Below, piece by piece: positions 1 to 8,982 of a stretch of 64,000 bases of DNA (its first letter is position 1; every line of letters starts with the position of its first letter). The notes under the pieces were generated by a model. That model had not been told where the DNA came from, searched no databases, and saw nothing but the letters and a program-made list of their open reading frames with translations. Source of the stretch: an uncultured Flammeovirgaceae bacterium (GTDB lineage: Bacteria > Bacteroidota > Bacteroidia > Cytophagales > Cyclobacteriaceae); NCBI GenBank assembly GCA_937883755.1, contig CAKZYA010000061.1:62001-126000 (forward strand). The letters are read 5' to 3'. Position numbers and translations under genes: made by a program.

Positions 1-1
1 A

Positions 2-337
2 TTAGGTAAAAAGATAATCGCTTTCTCGGGGATTGCTCGTCCTCAGCCATTTCAACAATATGTGCAGCAGCATTTTCTTACCGAGGAATATATTACTTTT
101 GCCGATCATCACCGTTATACGGAAAAAGATATTGAAAACCTTCAACGGCGGATTTCGGAAAATACGTGCCTTATGACCACCGAAAAGGATATGGTGAAAA
201 TGATTAGTGGCTCGCTGACTGAGCGATGGCAACAACTGCCTCTATTTTACATCCCGATTCAAACCTGTTTTATTCTCGATGATGCGGCATTTCTTACCTG
301 GCTTCATCAGTCAATATCATCAGCTACGCAATCTTGA
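2..337 (+). CDS. lpxK: Tetraacyldisaccharide 4'-kinase (C-terminal part)
   Basis: This is the last 111 codons of a gene that begins before the window. LpxK phosphorylates the 4' position of the tetraacyldisaccharide lipid A precursor at the inner face of the cytoplasmic membrane. The visible part has the typical C-terminal layout of the family: a strand ending in AFSGIARPQPF, then FADHHRYTEKDI (the conserved F-x-DHH-x-Y/F segment), then a CLMTTEKDMVK strand with the conserved TEKD. The stop codon overlaps a possible TTG start of the porin gene that follows. Other lipid A genes (lpxD, lpxC-fabZ, lpxA) lie about 54 kb away, so they are not in one operon with it. The Walker A region is outside the window and cannot be checked. 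Confidence 0.85.
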   Translation, partial: LGKKIIAFSGIARPQPFQQYVQQHFLTEEYITFADHHRYTEKDIENLQRRISENTCLMTTEKDMVKMISGSLTERWQQLPLFYIPIQTCFILDDAAFLTWLHQSISSATQS

Positions 338-357
338 AAAATACCAGGCCTCAGCTC

Positions 358-2427
358 ATGCGCGTGCACCGTCAGAAGATTTTCTTAAACAGGTCTATTC
401 CGTCCGATAAAATATTAGTTAGACTATTTGCCGGGGGATTATTATTGCTACTTAGTGTGGGAATGGCTTATGCCCAACGTCCAGGTGGGGTTCGCATTCC
501 AACCGATACTACTACTCAAAGTCAGGAAGATACCGTACAGTATGGTCCTGAGACCTCTCAATACATTTATCAATCTGACTTACAGAATAACCGGGTTATT
601 TATCAGCAGGTAGATACAATGTTAACGGGGGTGCATAAATATAGCCGAGTAGAAAATTTTCTGAATTATCAACAGTATCTGGGTGCTATCGGTATGGCGA
701 GCCGCAACATCTATCCGGTAGTGCCTAAGACTATCGGGACTGATATTGGGCTAGATGCTTACGACATTTACGTGACCGAACCCGAAGATATCCGTTACTA
801 CGACACCAAATCACCCTTCACGCAGATGTTCATTACGTTTGGTGGGGTGGGCAGAGATGCGGTAGATGTTACTTTCTCCCGAAACATTGGCCCCAATCTA
901 AATTTTGGAATCAATGTACGCACCCTCAGTATTGATAAGCAAATAGGTGCTGCTCGCCGTGAAGGTGATAAGGTAGTACGTTCTAGCAACATCACCGCCT
1001 TTATGCACTATCGTAGTGAAGACAAACGCTATCAGTTGATGGCAAACGCTACTCGCTTTGGGCATAATGTTGATGAATCGGGGGGGGTGATAGAGGATAC
1101 AACTCAGGATACTGGGTTATCAGAGTTCTTTTTCGGACAGGCTTCCCAAATTTGGCTACGAGAGTTTGAAGCGAAAGAATTTCGGTTCAACTATCATTTA
1201 TATCATCAGTTTGAGCTGAGCGAGCTACTACAAGTCTATCATCAGTTTACCCGTCGGCATCAAAATAACTATTTCTATTTTCAGCTTGGTAACGAGACTA
1301 TTGATACGGACTCAGCTACCCGCTATTTTTCTCGAGTATTGCTAGACTCAACTCAAACGGCTGACCGAATTGAGTACGACGTATGGGATAATGAAATAGG
1401 ATTAAAAGGTAGCTTAGGCAATCTGTTTTACAGCGTTCACTATCGCATCCGCCGCCCGATTGTCCATTACAATAACTACGATTTAGATAGTGTAAGAACA
1501 TTGCCAGTTTACGGAAGAAGTGAAGTTGCCGATGAAGACTTTACTGAACTCTATGCTGGGTTTGATCTTCGCTTCGATTTAGGCGATAGCACCTTTTTAG
1601 GTGGCGGTGTAGAGTACTTAAATACTGAAAGCTATCGAATAGATGCTGAGTTCAGTAATCCTATTCTGAAGGCAAAAGCCACCCGGGCTCGAGTATTGCC
1701 AACGTATACTAACCAGCAATTTATTGGTAACCATAATTATTGGAAAAACTCATTTGAACCCACCGGTATTGATCAATTATCGGGCTCGTTAGAATATCCA
1801 TTCCCGAGTATTTACCTGCGACCGTTTGCCTCGATCACTAATATTAATCGTCCTATTTATTATCGGCGAGATACAGCGTATAACAGTCGGCAAGCTTTTC
1901 CCGAACAAGCAAGTGGTGCAGTACAGTTACTTTCACCAGGCGCGGAAGTCCGAATCGATTTTCTAAAGAAGATGCACTTTCAGGGGCAAGCTATTTATAC
2001 TCTCAAAAGCGGGCGTGCGGCTGATTTCTACCCTATTCCCGAGCTTACTGCTTTTGCTCGGCTGTATTACGAGAATATCTTTTTAGACGGAAAAATCATC
2101 TTGCAAATTGGTACAGATATTCATTACACCAGTTCTTATCTGGCGTACGATTATGATGTGGCTACTCAGCAATTTTTCCTGCAGCCTCGTGCCGAAGGAG
2201 TAGAAACAGTTGGCCTTATCGGGAATTTTCCAACTCCACTGCCTAATGGGCAGAGTTTTCCAATTGCCGATGTATTTGTAAACCTTAAAGTACGTACAGC
2301 ACGCCTATTCTTGAGGATACCTCAGGTGAGTGAGAGTTTATTTGAAGAAGGATACTTTACTACGCCTTTTTATCCTGGACAGCCCTTCGCCATTGATCTG
2401 GGAATCAAGTGGCAATTTTTTGATTAG
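358..2427 (+). CDS. Putative outer-membrane porin (Porin_10 family)
   Basis: A 689-residue exported beta-barrel protein. The ATG at 358 is preferred over the in-frame TTG at 334 because it gives a basic N-terminus, then a hydrophobic stretch (FAGGLLLLLSVGMAYAQ) with a signal-peptidase site after AYAQ. The mature part is rich in Tyr, Phe, Arg and Asp in alternating-strand patterns and ends in IDLGIKWQFFD; a C-terminal aromatic strand is typical of outer-membrane barrels. Its length and the Y-D-I-Y / T-F-G-G-V pattern near residue 150 resemble the Bacteroidota family called putative porin (PF14121), which is a family-level inference. It lies right after lpxK and may be co-transcribed with it. 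Substrate unknown. Confidence 0.7.
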   Translation: MRVHRQKIFLNRSIPSDKILVRLFAGGLLLLLSVGMAYAQRPGGVRIPTDTTTQSQEDTVQYGPETSQYIYQSDLQNNRVIYQQVDTMLTGVHKYSRVENFLNYQQYLGAIGMASRNIYPVVPKTIGTDIGLDAYDIYVTEPEDIRYYDTKSPFTQMFITFGGVGRDAVDVTFSRNIGPNLNFGINVRTLSIDKQIGAARREGDKVVRSSNITAFMHYRSEDKRYQLMANATRFGHNVDESGGVIEDTTQDTGLSEFFFGQASQIWLREFEAKEFRFNYHLYHQFELSELLQVYHQFTRRHQNNYFYFQLGNETIDTDSATRYFSRVLLDSTQTADRIEYDVWDNEIGLKGSLGNLFYSVHYRIRRPIVHYNNYDLDSVRTLPVYGRSEVADEDFTELYAGFDLRFDLGDSTFLGGGVEYLNTESYRIDAEFSNPILKAKATRARVLPTYTNQQFIGNHNYWKNSFEPTGIDQLSGSLEYPFPSIYLRPFASITNINRPIYYRRDTAYNSRQAFPEQASGAVQLLSPGAEVRIDFLKKMHFQGQAIYTLKSGRAADFYPIPELTAFARLYYENIFLDGKIILQIGTDIHYTSSYLAYDYDVATQQFFLQPRAEGVETVGLIGNFPTPLPNGQSFPIADVFVNLKVRTARLFLRIPQVSESLFEEGYFTTPFYPGQPFAIDLGIKWQFFD

Positions 2428-2476
2428 TCAATTAGCAAGGTTGCTTTTTCTGAGATCGCCTTTGGCTAATAAAAGC

Positions 2477-2512
2477 TGTTCGGCAACGTACAGGAATGTG
2501 CGGTACTGAACA
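2477..2512. promoter_or_regulatory. Paired dyad, operator-like (copy 1)
   Basis: Two 16-bp elements, TGTTCGGCAACGTACA (2477-2492) and TGTGCGGTACTGAACA (2497-2512), start 20 bp apart. Both fit TGnnCGnnnn(C/T)GnnCA and are imperfect inverted repeats. They lie about 105 bp before the first permease gene. The same pair layout precedes the PadR gene and the fifth permease. A PadR-type or other dimeric regulator is the natural candidate ligand, but this is inference. Confidence 0.5.
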
Positions 2513-2615
2513 AATAATATCGTTAAAATATTAGGCAATTAATTGATTATCAGGTAAATAAAGGTCTGGCACATCATTCGTTAGCTTCTTTGTGAGTCTC
2601 AAATCACTTTAACTT

Positions 2616-4964
2616 ATGTGGCACCACTACCTAAAATCTTCTCTCCGCTTCTTACGAAAGAATTCAGCATTTACTTTTATCAATATTTTTGGCCTAGCTG
2701 TGGGTATGGCTTGCTGTATGATAATTTTTCAGTACGCTCAGTTTGAGCTAAGTTATGATCAGTATCATGCCCAAAAAGACCGTACTTATCGGCTGATTAA
2801 CCAGGAAGGTTCTTTTACTGGGGAAGGAATTGCTAAGGTAGCTGGTCCTTGGGCACCCGCTTTAGCCGAAAATTTTGCCGAGGTAGAATCATACGTCCGT
2901 CTGCGCTTTTTTTCTAATACACTCATTGCTAGCGACAGTTTACAGGCTTATGAAGGAGAAGGGCTCTACGCCGATGCTTCGATCTTCGATATATTTAGCT
3001 TCATCTGGATTTCGGGTGATCCGGCTACGGCATTAAATCATCCTAACCAAGTAGTGATCACCCAATCAATGGCTCAGCGCTACTTCGGAAACCGGGAAGC
3101 AGTAGGACAAACCCTACAATTTGACGGAGATCGAGTAATGCAGGTAAGCGGAGTGCTGGAAGATGTACCCGAAAATACCCACTTCACTTTTTCTTTTCTA
3201 GTATCTCATACCTATGATACCTCTGACTTAATTGAACAGTGGAACCGCAATCAGTACTATTCGTACCTGCTGATACAGCCTTCAGCAGATAATTCTATTA
3301 CTCAGGATTTCGATGAGTTTTTGCAGTCTCGAATCAGTGAAATCGATATTCCCGCCTATACCGCATTACAACCACTAACAAGTATTCATCTGCATTCGCA
3401 GTTATTCCGAGAGATGGCACCCAATGGGAGTTTAACTTCAGTACTGCTGTTTTGCGGAGTAGCTATTTTAATCCTGATAGTAGCATGTATCAATTTTGTA
3501 AACCTCACTACGGCTCAGTCTTCGTACCGTACTAAAGAAGTAGGTGTTCGCAAAACCATCGGTGCTCGACGAGGACAAGTGGCCTGGCAATTCCTCCACG
3601 AATCCCTGCTAATTGGCTTTGCTGCCCTGATATTAGCAGTTAGTTTAGCCTATTGGCTGACTCCCTGGGTTAATCAACAATTAGCTCTTTCCTTGAATCC
3701 TGCTATTTGGGATAACGGCCCACTATTTCTGGCTTTGTTGGGAATATTTCTCATTGTTTCTACGGTTGCCGGTAGCTACCCGGCACTGTTGCTTTCCCGC
3801 TTATCCGGTATTACCGCTAGCAAGGCGAAAGACGGTACATCACGGATGCGGCAATTTTTAGTAGTCGGCCAGTTTGCAGTAGCAGTGCTGCTGATTACCA
3901 CGGTGGTAGTAGTATACGCTCAGCGAAAGTATATAAGCCAGAAAGCTTTAGGGTTTAACAAAGAGCAAATTGTTACCATTCCGCTACGCGACAGCAGCAT
4001 GCGAGCTCAATACGAAACGTTGAAGCAGACTCTCAGGCAAAATCCGGGAGTAATGTCGGTCAGTGTTTCGGCCAACCTACCCGGTGGGGGTGACTGGGGC
4101 ATCCCCACCGAACCGGAGGGTTTTGCGGAGGAAGATGTGCCCGATATTCGGATGCTAGTGGTAGATCATGACTTTCTGGATACTTACCAGATGAAGTTAG
4201 TTCAGGGACGAACATTTGAGGCTGAACGGGCGGATGATACCAAAAACTATCTGTTGAACGAAGAAGCTGCCCGGCAGCTAGGCTGGGAAGAACCGATTGG
4301 TAAACAAATGGCAATGTCGCGAATTGGTCGGGAAACCGGAGAAGTAATTGGAGTGGTACAGGATTTTCATTTTCGGTCGCTGCACGAGCAAATACAGCCC
4401 CTCATTTTTTTCATACAGCCGAACTGGCTTTCTACCGTTTCGTTGCGCGTTCATCCCGGTCAACTACCGGAAACCTTAGCCTTTTTAGAAGAAACCTGGC
4501 AGCAAGCCGACCCAGTACATCCGTTTACCTACTCGTTTCTGGACGATACTTTCGCCCAACTCTACGCTAGCGAGGCGAGAATGAGTTGGTTGATGAGCAG
4601 TCTGACGGTAGTAGCTATCATGTTGGCTTGTTTAGGTTTACTCGGTCTAGTGGCTTATTCGGTACGAAAGCGCACCAAAGAAATTGGCATTCGGAAAGTG
4701 TTGGGGGCTTCGGTGGGTCAGATAGTTTGGCTGCTGACCCAAGATTTTGCTAAACTCATTGCTATCGCTGTTATATTGGCCAGCCCCGCGGCCTGGTGGT
4801 TGCTTCAGCAGTGGCTTACTAACTTTGCCTACCGTATCGATCTTCACGTAGGCTATTTGCTGTTGGCCGGAGGGATAACCGTATTTATTGCTTTTTTAAC
4901 CCTTAGCAGCCAGTCTGTGTGGGCTGCCCGAGCAAACCCAGTGAAAGCTCTGCAGGATGAATAA
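2616..4964 (+). CDS. MacB/FtsX-type ABC permease 1 (no prefix domain)
   Basis: A 782-residue inner-membrane protein with the double MacB-like layout: an N-terminal TM helix (residues about 20-40, FINIFGLAVGMACCMIIF), a periplasmic MacB_PCD domain, an FtsX half with three TM helices (about 280-410, including ILIVACINFVNLTTAQSS and KEVGVRKTIGA), a second periplasmic domain and a second FtsX half (about 670-780, RTKEIGIRKVLGA). It starts directly with MWHHYLKSSLRFL and lacks the N-terminal prefix found in three of its neighbours. Such permeases work with a separate LolD/MacB-type ATPase; none is encoded between 2.4 and 16.9 kb. It has its own upstream paired dyad and is probably a separate unit from the PadR operon. 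Substrate unknown; export of peptides, lipids or antimicrobials is possible. Confidence 0.85.
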   Translation: MWHHYLKSSLRFLRKNSAFTFINIFGLAVGMACCMIIFQYAQFELSYDQYHAQKDRTYRLINQEGSFTGEGIAKVAGPWAPALAENFAEVESYVRLRFFSNTLIASDSLQAYEGEGLYADASIFDIFSFIWISGDPATALNHPNQVVITQSMAQRYFGNREAVGQTLQFDGDRVMQVSGVLEDVPENTHFTFSFLVSHTYDTSDLIEQWNRNQYYSYLLIQPSADNSITQDFDEFLQSRISEIDIPAYTALQPLTSIHLHSQLFREMAPNGSLTSVLLFCGVAILILIVACINFVNLTTAQSSYRTKEVGVRKTIGARRGQVAWQFLHESLLIGFAALILAVSLAYWLTPWVNQQLALSLNPAIWDNGPLFLALLGIFLIVSTVAGSYPALLLSRLSGITASKAKDGTSRMRQFLVVGQFAVAVLLITTVVVVYAQRKYISQKALGFNKEQIVTIPLRDSSMRAQYETLKQTLRQNPGVMSVSVSANLPGGGDWGIPTEPEGFAEEDVPDIRMLVVDHDFLDTYQMKLVQGRTFEAERADDTKNYLLNEEAARQLGWEEPIGKQMAMSRIGRETGEVIGVVQDFHFRSLHEQIQPLIFFIQPNWLSTVSLRVHPGQLPETLAFLEETWQQADPVHPFTYSFLDDTFAQLYASEARMSWLMSSLTVVAIMLACLGLLGLVAYSVRKRTKEIGIRKVLGASVGQIVWLLTQDFAKLIAIAVILASPAAWWLLQQWLTNFAYRIDLHVGYLLLAGGITVFIAFLTLSSQSVWAARANPVKALQDE

Positions 4965-5035
4965 TACATTCTGGCATTTACGGAGACAGTACAGCGTTTC
5001 ATTATAGAGAACTTTATCGGTTATGCAATCTAAGC

Positions 5036-5072
5036 TGTTCGGCAACGAACAACTTTTGAACGAAACCGGACA
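5036..5072. promoter_or_regulatory. Paired dyad, operator-like (copy 2, upstream of padR)
   Basis: TGTTCGGCAACGAACA (5036-5051) is a perfect inverted repeat, TGTTCG-GCAA-CGAACA. TGAACGAAACCGGACA (5057-5072) is a weaker copy starting 21 bp later, about two helical turns. The first element and the four bases before it repeat the DNA at 2473-2488 exactly (AAGCTGTTCGGCAACG). The pair ends about 85 bp before the PadR start, consistent with autoregulation of that gene and control of the downstream permease operon. Confidence 0.55.
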
Positions 5073-5156
5073 GTCTTCTTGTCTAATCACCCAGTTTTAC
5101 CCGTATTTTGCATTGGCACTGTCATTGTCAATAGTAAATAGACAAAGGTGAAACAA

Positions 5157-5510
5157 ATGAATCAACGCAACCACTTGGGTGAATTTGAAGAGATCGTTTT
5201 GCTAACTGTAGGCATCCTCTACGATGACGCTTACGGTCTAGCCATTACCGATGAAATAGAGCAACGTACTAACCGTAAGGTTACAATAAGCTCAGTACAC
5301 AAAACGCTGATGCGTTTGGAGCAAAAGGGCTATTTGCACTCCCATATGGGTGGGGCTACCGAAGAACGGGGTGGACGTAAAAAGCGACTGTTTACCATTA
5401 CCAATTCGGGAAAAGAGGCCTTACGAGAAGCCCGACAGATGCGCAATGCGCTATGGCAAGCAATTCCCCGCATTGTGTGGGGGTCAGAATTTAGTGGGTC
5501 AATCGATTAA
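5157..5510 (+). CDS. PadR-family transcriptional regulator
   Basis: A 117-residue winged-helix regulator. The sequence LGEFEEIVLLTVGILYDDAYGLAITDEIEQRT followed by SSVHKTLMRLEQKGYL is the PadR DNA-binding domain, and the basic wing (EERGGRKKRLFTIT) is present. The ATG at 5157 is preferred over the GTG at 5148 because AAAGG at 5144-5148 lies about 8 nt before it and family members usually begin shortly before the LGEFEE motif. It is followed after 12 nt by a prefix-fused permease, an arrangement seen repeatedly for this PadR subfamily in Bacteroidota. It probably represses the permease units, perhaps through the paired dyads at 2477, 5036 and 14320. Its inducer is unknown. Confidence 0.85.
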   Translation: MNQRNHLGEFEEIVLLTVGILYDDAYGLAITDEIEQRTNRKVTISSVHKTLMRLEQKGYLHSHMGGATEERGGRKKRLFTITNSGKEALREARQMRNALWQAIPRIVWGSEFSGSID

Positions 5511-5522
5511 CTCCTTTATCCG

Positions 5523-8120
5523 ATGAATCGTGATGCTGACCGTCTGCCACCTCGCCTTGCCACCTGCTTCCTACGATGGTACTGCCGCTCGGAGTTGCTG
5601 GACGAGGTAGAAGGAGACTTATACGAACTTTTTCAGCGAAGGATAGAAAAAGAAGGGCTGCAGCGAGCGAGGCTACGCTACTGGCTCAATGTCCTGATGT
5701 TCCTGCATCCTGATTATATCCGAAAACGAAAACGACTTAACCTCATTAATCATACGGCTATGCTTAGAAATTACTTCATCATTGCGCTACGTAGCATTCT
5801 TAAGCAGAAAAGCTATAGCTTACTCAACATCATAGGCCTCTCTCTAGGGCTTGCTTGCACTTTTCTAATTACCCTCTGGATACAGGATGAGATGCGCTAC
5901 GATAGCTTCCATGAAAGTGGCGACCACCTTTACCGCGTGATGCGCCACGTGCATTCTGATGGCCAGATTAATACATCCAATCAAGTGACCTGGAACATTG
6001 GCCATGCCCTCCAAGAATATTCTGAGGTTCGAAGTGTGGCGGTAACTAATCCCGTCAAATTGGTGATGAATAGCGGTGAGTTATCCATTCGGGAAGAGGG
6101 AATATACGCTAGTCCCGGCTTCTTCGCTATGTTCACCTGGCACTTGGTGCAGGGTGACCCAGAAGAAGTGCTACGCAGTCCGTCGTCTTTCGCCATTTCA
6201 ACCTCACTGGCCGAGAAGTATTTTGGTAAAGACTGGCCCACCCAAGCAATGGGCGGAACGATTCGGGATAACGTAGATGGCTTAGGGGACTTTACGGTGA
6301 CGGGAATATTTGAAGATATTCCCCGGCACTCTTCGCTACAATTTGATTTTGTACTTCCTATGCAGGTATACGAAAGTCGTAATGAGTGGCTTTTCAACTG
6401 GATGAATAGCGGGGTTCGTATTTTTGCGCGCCTGCACGAAGGAGCGGATGGAGCCACGTTAAGCAGCAGGATCACCAACGTGCAGAACGAGCACATTGAA
6501 GGTTTTCGGAGTGACCTTTTCCTTCAGCCGTATACCGAACAACATCTGTATTCAGGCTTTCAAAACGGAGTGCTCACGGGCGGTAGAATTGAGTATGTAC
6601 GGATGTTTACCATCGTTGCGCTGGTCATTATCCTGATTGCCTGTATCAACTTTATGAATTTGGCCACGGCTCGTTCTATGCGCCGGGCCAAAGAAATTGG
6701 GGTGCGGAAGGCGATTGGAGCCAAAAGAGGATCACTAATCGTCCAGTTTATGGGGGAATCCTGCCTGCTGGTATCGGGGGCTTTTGTATTGGCAATGGTA
6801 CTAATCAGCATCGTACTGCCTTTCTTTAACCAACTTACCGAAAAGTCGTTAACCATCGCCAGCTTAAGCGGGGACATGCTGCTGCTATTCGTTGGCGTAG
6901 GGGTCGTAGTGGCTCTCATAGCGGGTCTCTATCCAGCTCTCTACTTATCCTCATTTGATGCGGTGCGTATTCTACGAGGCTCGTTCCGCCTGGGTAGCGG
7001 CGGCACTTTGTTACGAAAAGGGCTAGTGGTATTTCAGTTTGCTATTTCTATTCTGCTCATCGGTGGAACCCTTATTGTATATCAGCAGATGCAATACATT
7101 CATTCCAAAAACCTGGGGCTCGACCGCGAGAATGTGATTTCTATACCGTTGGAAGGAGCCGTGCGAGAGAAATTTCCTACCGTCAAAGAACAGCTTCGTC
7201 GCCAGCCGGGTATTGCCTCGGTAACCGCCACCAGTGAAAGTCCACTGGATGTTGGCTCTAATACACACTCGGTGGAGTGGCGGGTAAAAGACCCAAACAG
7301 TCAAATCTCTATGAACATTCTGATGGCCGACTTCGATTTTCTGGAGGTCATGCGGATGAAACTAGTAGTCGGCAGAGACTTTGACCCTCGTTTTGGAACT
7401 GACTCGTTTAATTACATTGTCAACCGAAAAGCGGCAGACGTGATGGGCTTGGAAGAGCCTATCGGTGAACAACTAAGTTTCTGGGGCAGAACCGGTACCA
7501 TCGTCGGGGTGGTCGACGACTTTCATATGACCTCTCTCTACGATGAGATCGCCCCGACCATTATACAACTTCGGCCCAAGGCCACCGGGGCGATGCTCGT
7601 TCGCACGCAGCCGGGTCGTACGTCCGAGGCACTAGCTAGCCTTCAGGAAATTACCGCTCAGTTCAATCCGGCTCATCCCTTCGAGTATCACTTCCTTGAT
7701 GAGCACTTCCGCCAGACGTATCACAGTGAGATGGTGGTGGGCAAATTGGCAGGATACTTCACCGCCTTCGCCTTGTTTATTGCCTGCCTGGGTCTGTTTG
7801 GCTTGGCGGCTTATGCGGCAGAACGACGTACCAAAGAGATTGGTATTCGAAAAGTAGTAGGAGCTACGGTGGTTAACGTGGTAAGCTTACTGAATAAAGA
7901 TTTCTTGAAACTAGTCATCATTGGCTCATTTGTGGCTATCCCCGTCACTTGGTACCTAATGCATGAGTGGCTACAGAATTTTGCCTATCAGATAGAAATT
8001 AGCGGATTTACTTTTCTGGTAGCGAGTTTGTTTGCCCTACTGATCGCCTTAATAACGGTTAGCTTCCAGTCTATCAAAGCCGCTCGGGTAAATCCGGCAA
8101 AAAGCCTACGGGCTGAATAA
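5523..8120 (+). CDS. Prefix-domain MacB/FtsX-type ABC permease 2
   Basis: 865 residues. Residues 1-79 form a cytoplasmic-looking prefix (FLRWYCRSELLDEVEGDLYE, then a basic helix and FLHPDYIRKRKR), corresponding to what NCBI calls permease prefix domain 2. Residue 80 is a Met (ATG at 5760), and from there the protein matches stand-alone permeases (MLRNYFIIALRS). The rest is TM1, MacB_PCD, FtsX with CINFMNLATARSMRRAKEIG, a second periplasmic domain, and a C-terminal FtsX half with RRTKEIGIRKVVGA. It is 12 nt downstream of the PadR gene and surely shares its transcript. The prefix contains a conserved acidic E-V-E-G-D-L-Y-E core, plausibly a docking surface; that role is inference. No ATPase partner is nearby. 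Confidence 0.88.
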   Translation: MNRDADRLPPRLATCFLRWYCRSELLDEVEGDLYELFQRRIEKEGLQRARLRYWLNVLMFLHPDYIRKRKRLNLINHTAMLRNYFIIALRSILKQKSYSLLNIIGLSLGLACTFLITLWIQDEMRYDSFHESGDHLYRVMRHVHSDGQINTSNQVTWNIGHALQEYSEVRSVAVTNPVKLVMNSGELSIREEGIYASPGFFAMFTWHLVQGDPEEVLRSPSSFAISTSLAEKYFGKDWPTQAMGGTIRDNVDGLGDFTVTGIFEDIPRHSSLQFDFVLPMQVYESRNEWLFNWMNSGVRIFARLHEGADGATLSSRITNVQNEHIEGFRSDLFLQPYTEQHLYSGFQNGVLTGGRIEYVRMFTIVALVIILIACINFMNLATARSMRRAKEIGVRKAIGAKRGSLIVQFMGESCLLVSGAFVLAMVLISIVLPFFNQLTEKSLTIASLSGDMLLLFVGVGVVVALIAGLYPALYLSSFDAVRILRGSFRLGSGGTLLRKGLVVFQFAISILLIGGTLIVYQQMQYIHSKNLGLDRENVISIPLEGAVREKFPTVKEQLRRQPGIASVTATSESPLDVGSNTHSVEWRVKDPNSQISMNILMADFDFLEVMRMKLVVGRDFDPRFGTDSFNYIVNRKAADVMGLEEPIGEQLSFWGRTGTIVGVVDDFHMTSLYDEIAPTIIQLRPKATGAMLVRTQPGRTSEALASLQEITAQFNPAHPFEYHFLDEHFRQTYHSEMVVGKLAGYFTAFALFIACLGLFGLAAYAAERRTKEIGIRKVVGATVVNVVSLLNKDFLKLVIIGSFVAIPVTWYLMHEWLQNFAYQIEISGFTFLVASLFALLIALITVSFQSIKAARVNPAKSLRAE

Positions 8121-8193
8121 CATCAGCCTATGAAATTACTGACCACTACCGGTAAAAATGATACAAATAAGTATAAATCAATCATCAAGAACC

Positions 8194-8946
8194 ATGAAAC
8201 ACCTAACCCTTATTCTAATCTTAATCGCTGCCAGCCAATCCATCGTATGGGCACAGGCTGATGCGAATAACCTCAATGTATTCGTAGATATTGCCCACGG
8301 ACAAAGGTTCTGGAACGATCCCGCCGATATGGTGAAAGGTGCAGGAGAAGATGCAGCAAGAGCGCAGTATCTGACTAACCAGTTGAAAGCAACCGCTTCT
8401 TCACTAGACGCATCCACCGACTATCTAAAATCAGAAATAAGCGCAGGTGTACTGGCTAATTGCGACTTACTGTTCATTCACTCCCCTTCTGCTCAATATA
8501 GCGACAATGAGGTTGCTGCCATTGAGCAATACGTTCAGCAGGGTGGCTCACTATTTTTAGTATTAGATGTCGATTACTGGTCTACGCTCGAGCAAACAAA
8601 CGTCAATGACATTATTAAGCCGTTTGATATTCAATTTGGTGAAGACAGTTCAGATACCTTATCTGGTGGATACGCCACTCCGAGTGCAGTGGTTTCTGAA
8701 GAGCTGGAAGTGATCTACCACGGAGGAAGATTACTGGAAGGCGGTACCCCTTTCTGCTTTAATAAGCAATCAGACGAAGTCTTTGGCACTTATAAAGTCA
8801 CCGAGGGTGGAGGAAGGATTATCGTTATGGGCGATGGCATGGCTTCTCTATATATGACCGAGTGGAAAGGCGTAGAATATCCGAGCCAGAAGTTTATGTC
8901 CGAAGCTGTTAGTTGGCTTTTACACGAGCACACTCTCAATAAATAG
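8194..8946 (+). CDS. Secreted amidotransferase-fold protein (DUF4350/GldG-like)
   Basis: A 250-residue exported protein sitting between two permease genes. The ATG at 8194 gives a clean signal peptide (MKHLTLILILIAASQSIVWAQ); the in-frame ATG at 8158 would add 12 polar residues in front. The mature protein starts with a strand and FVDIAHGQRFWNDP, then CDLLFIHSPSAQYSDNEVAAI and YVQQGGSLFLVLDVDYW, the pattern of DUF4350, GldG and IFT52-type class-I glutamine amidotransferase-like folds that often bind without catalysis. No nucleophile elbow Cys is obvious, so I do not assign enzyme activity. The gaps to its neighbours (73 and 36 nt) suggest the PadR-permease operon. It may be a periplasmic partner of these permeases, which is inference from context. 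Confidence 0.6.
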   Translation: MKHLTLILILIAASQSIVWAQADANNLNVFVDIAHGQRFWNDPADMVKGAGEDAARAQYLTNQLKATASSLDASTDYLKSEISAGVLANCDLLFIHSPSAQYSDNEVAAIEQYVQQGGSLFLVLDVDYWSTLEQTNVNDIIKPFDIQFGEDSSDTLSGGYATPSAVVSEELEVIYHGGRLLEGGTPFCFNKQSDEVFGTYKVTEGGGRIIVMGDGMASLYMTEWKGVEYPSQKFMSEAVSWLLHEHTLNK

Positions 8947-8982
8947 CGTTCTATTTAACTCATTTCAGATGTAGATTACTTT

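Noticed and set aside
5981-6496. A 171-codon minus-strand open frame inside permease 2
   Set aside because: Opposite-strand shadow of a clearly coding gene; no domain, low-complexity Ser/Thr/Arg composition and no start context.
6560-6919. A 119-codon minus-strand frame inside permease 2
   Set aside because: Antisense of the conserved FtsX segment; similar frames appear antisense to the same segment in the other permeases, as expected from shared codons.
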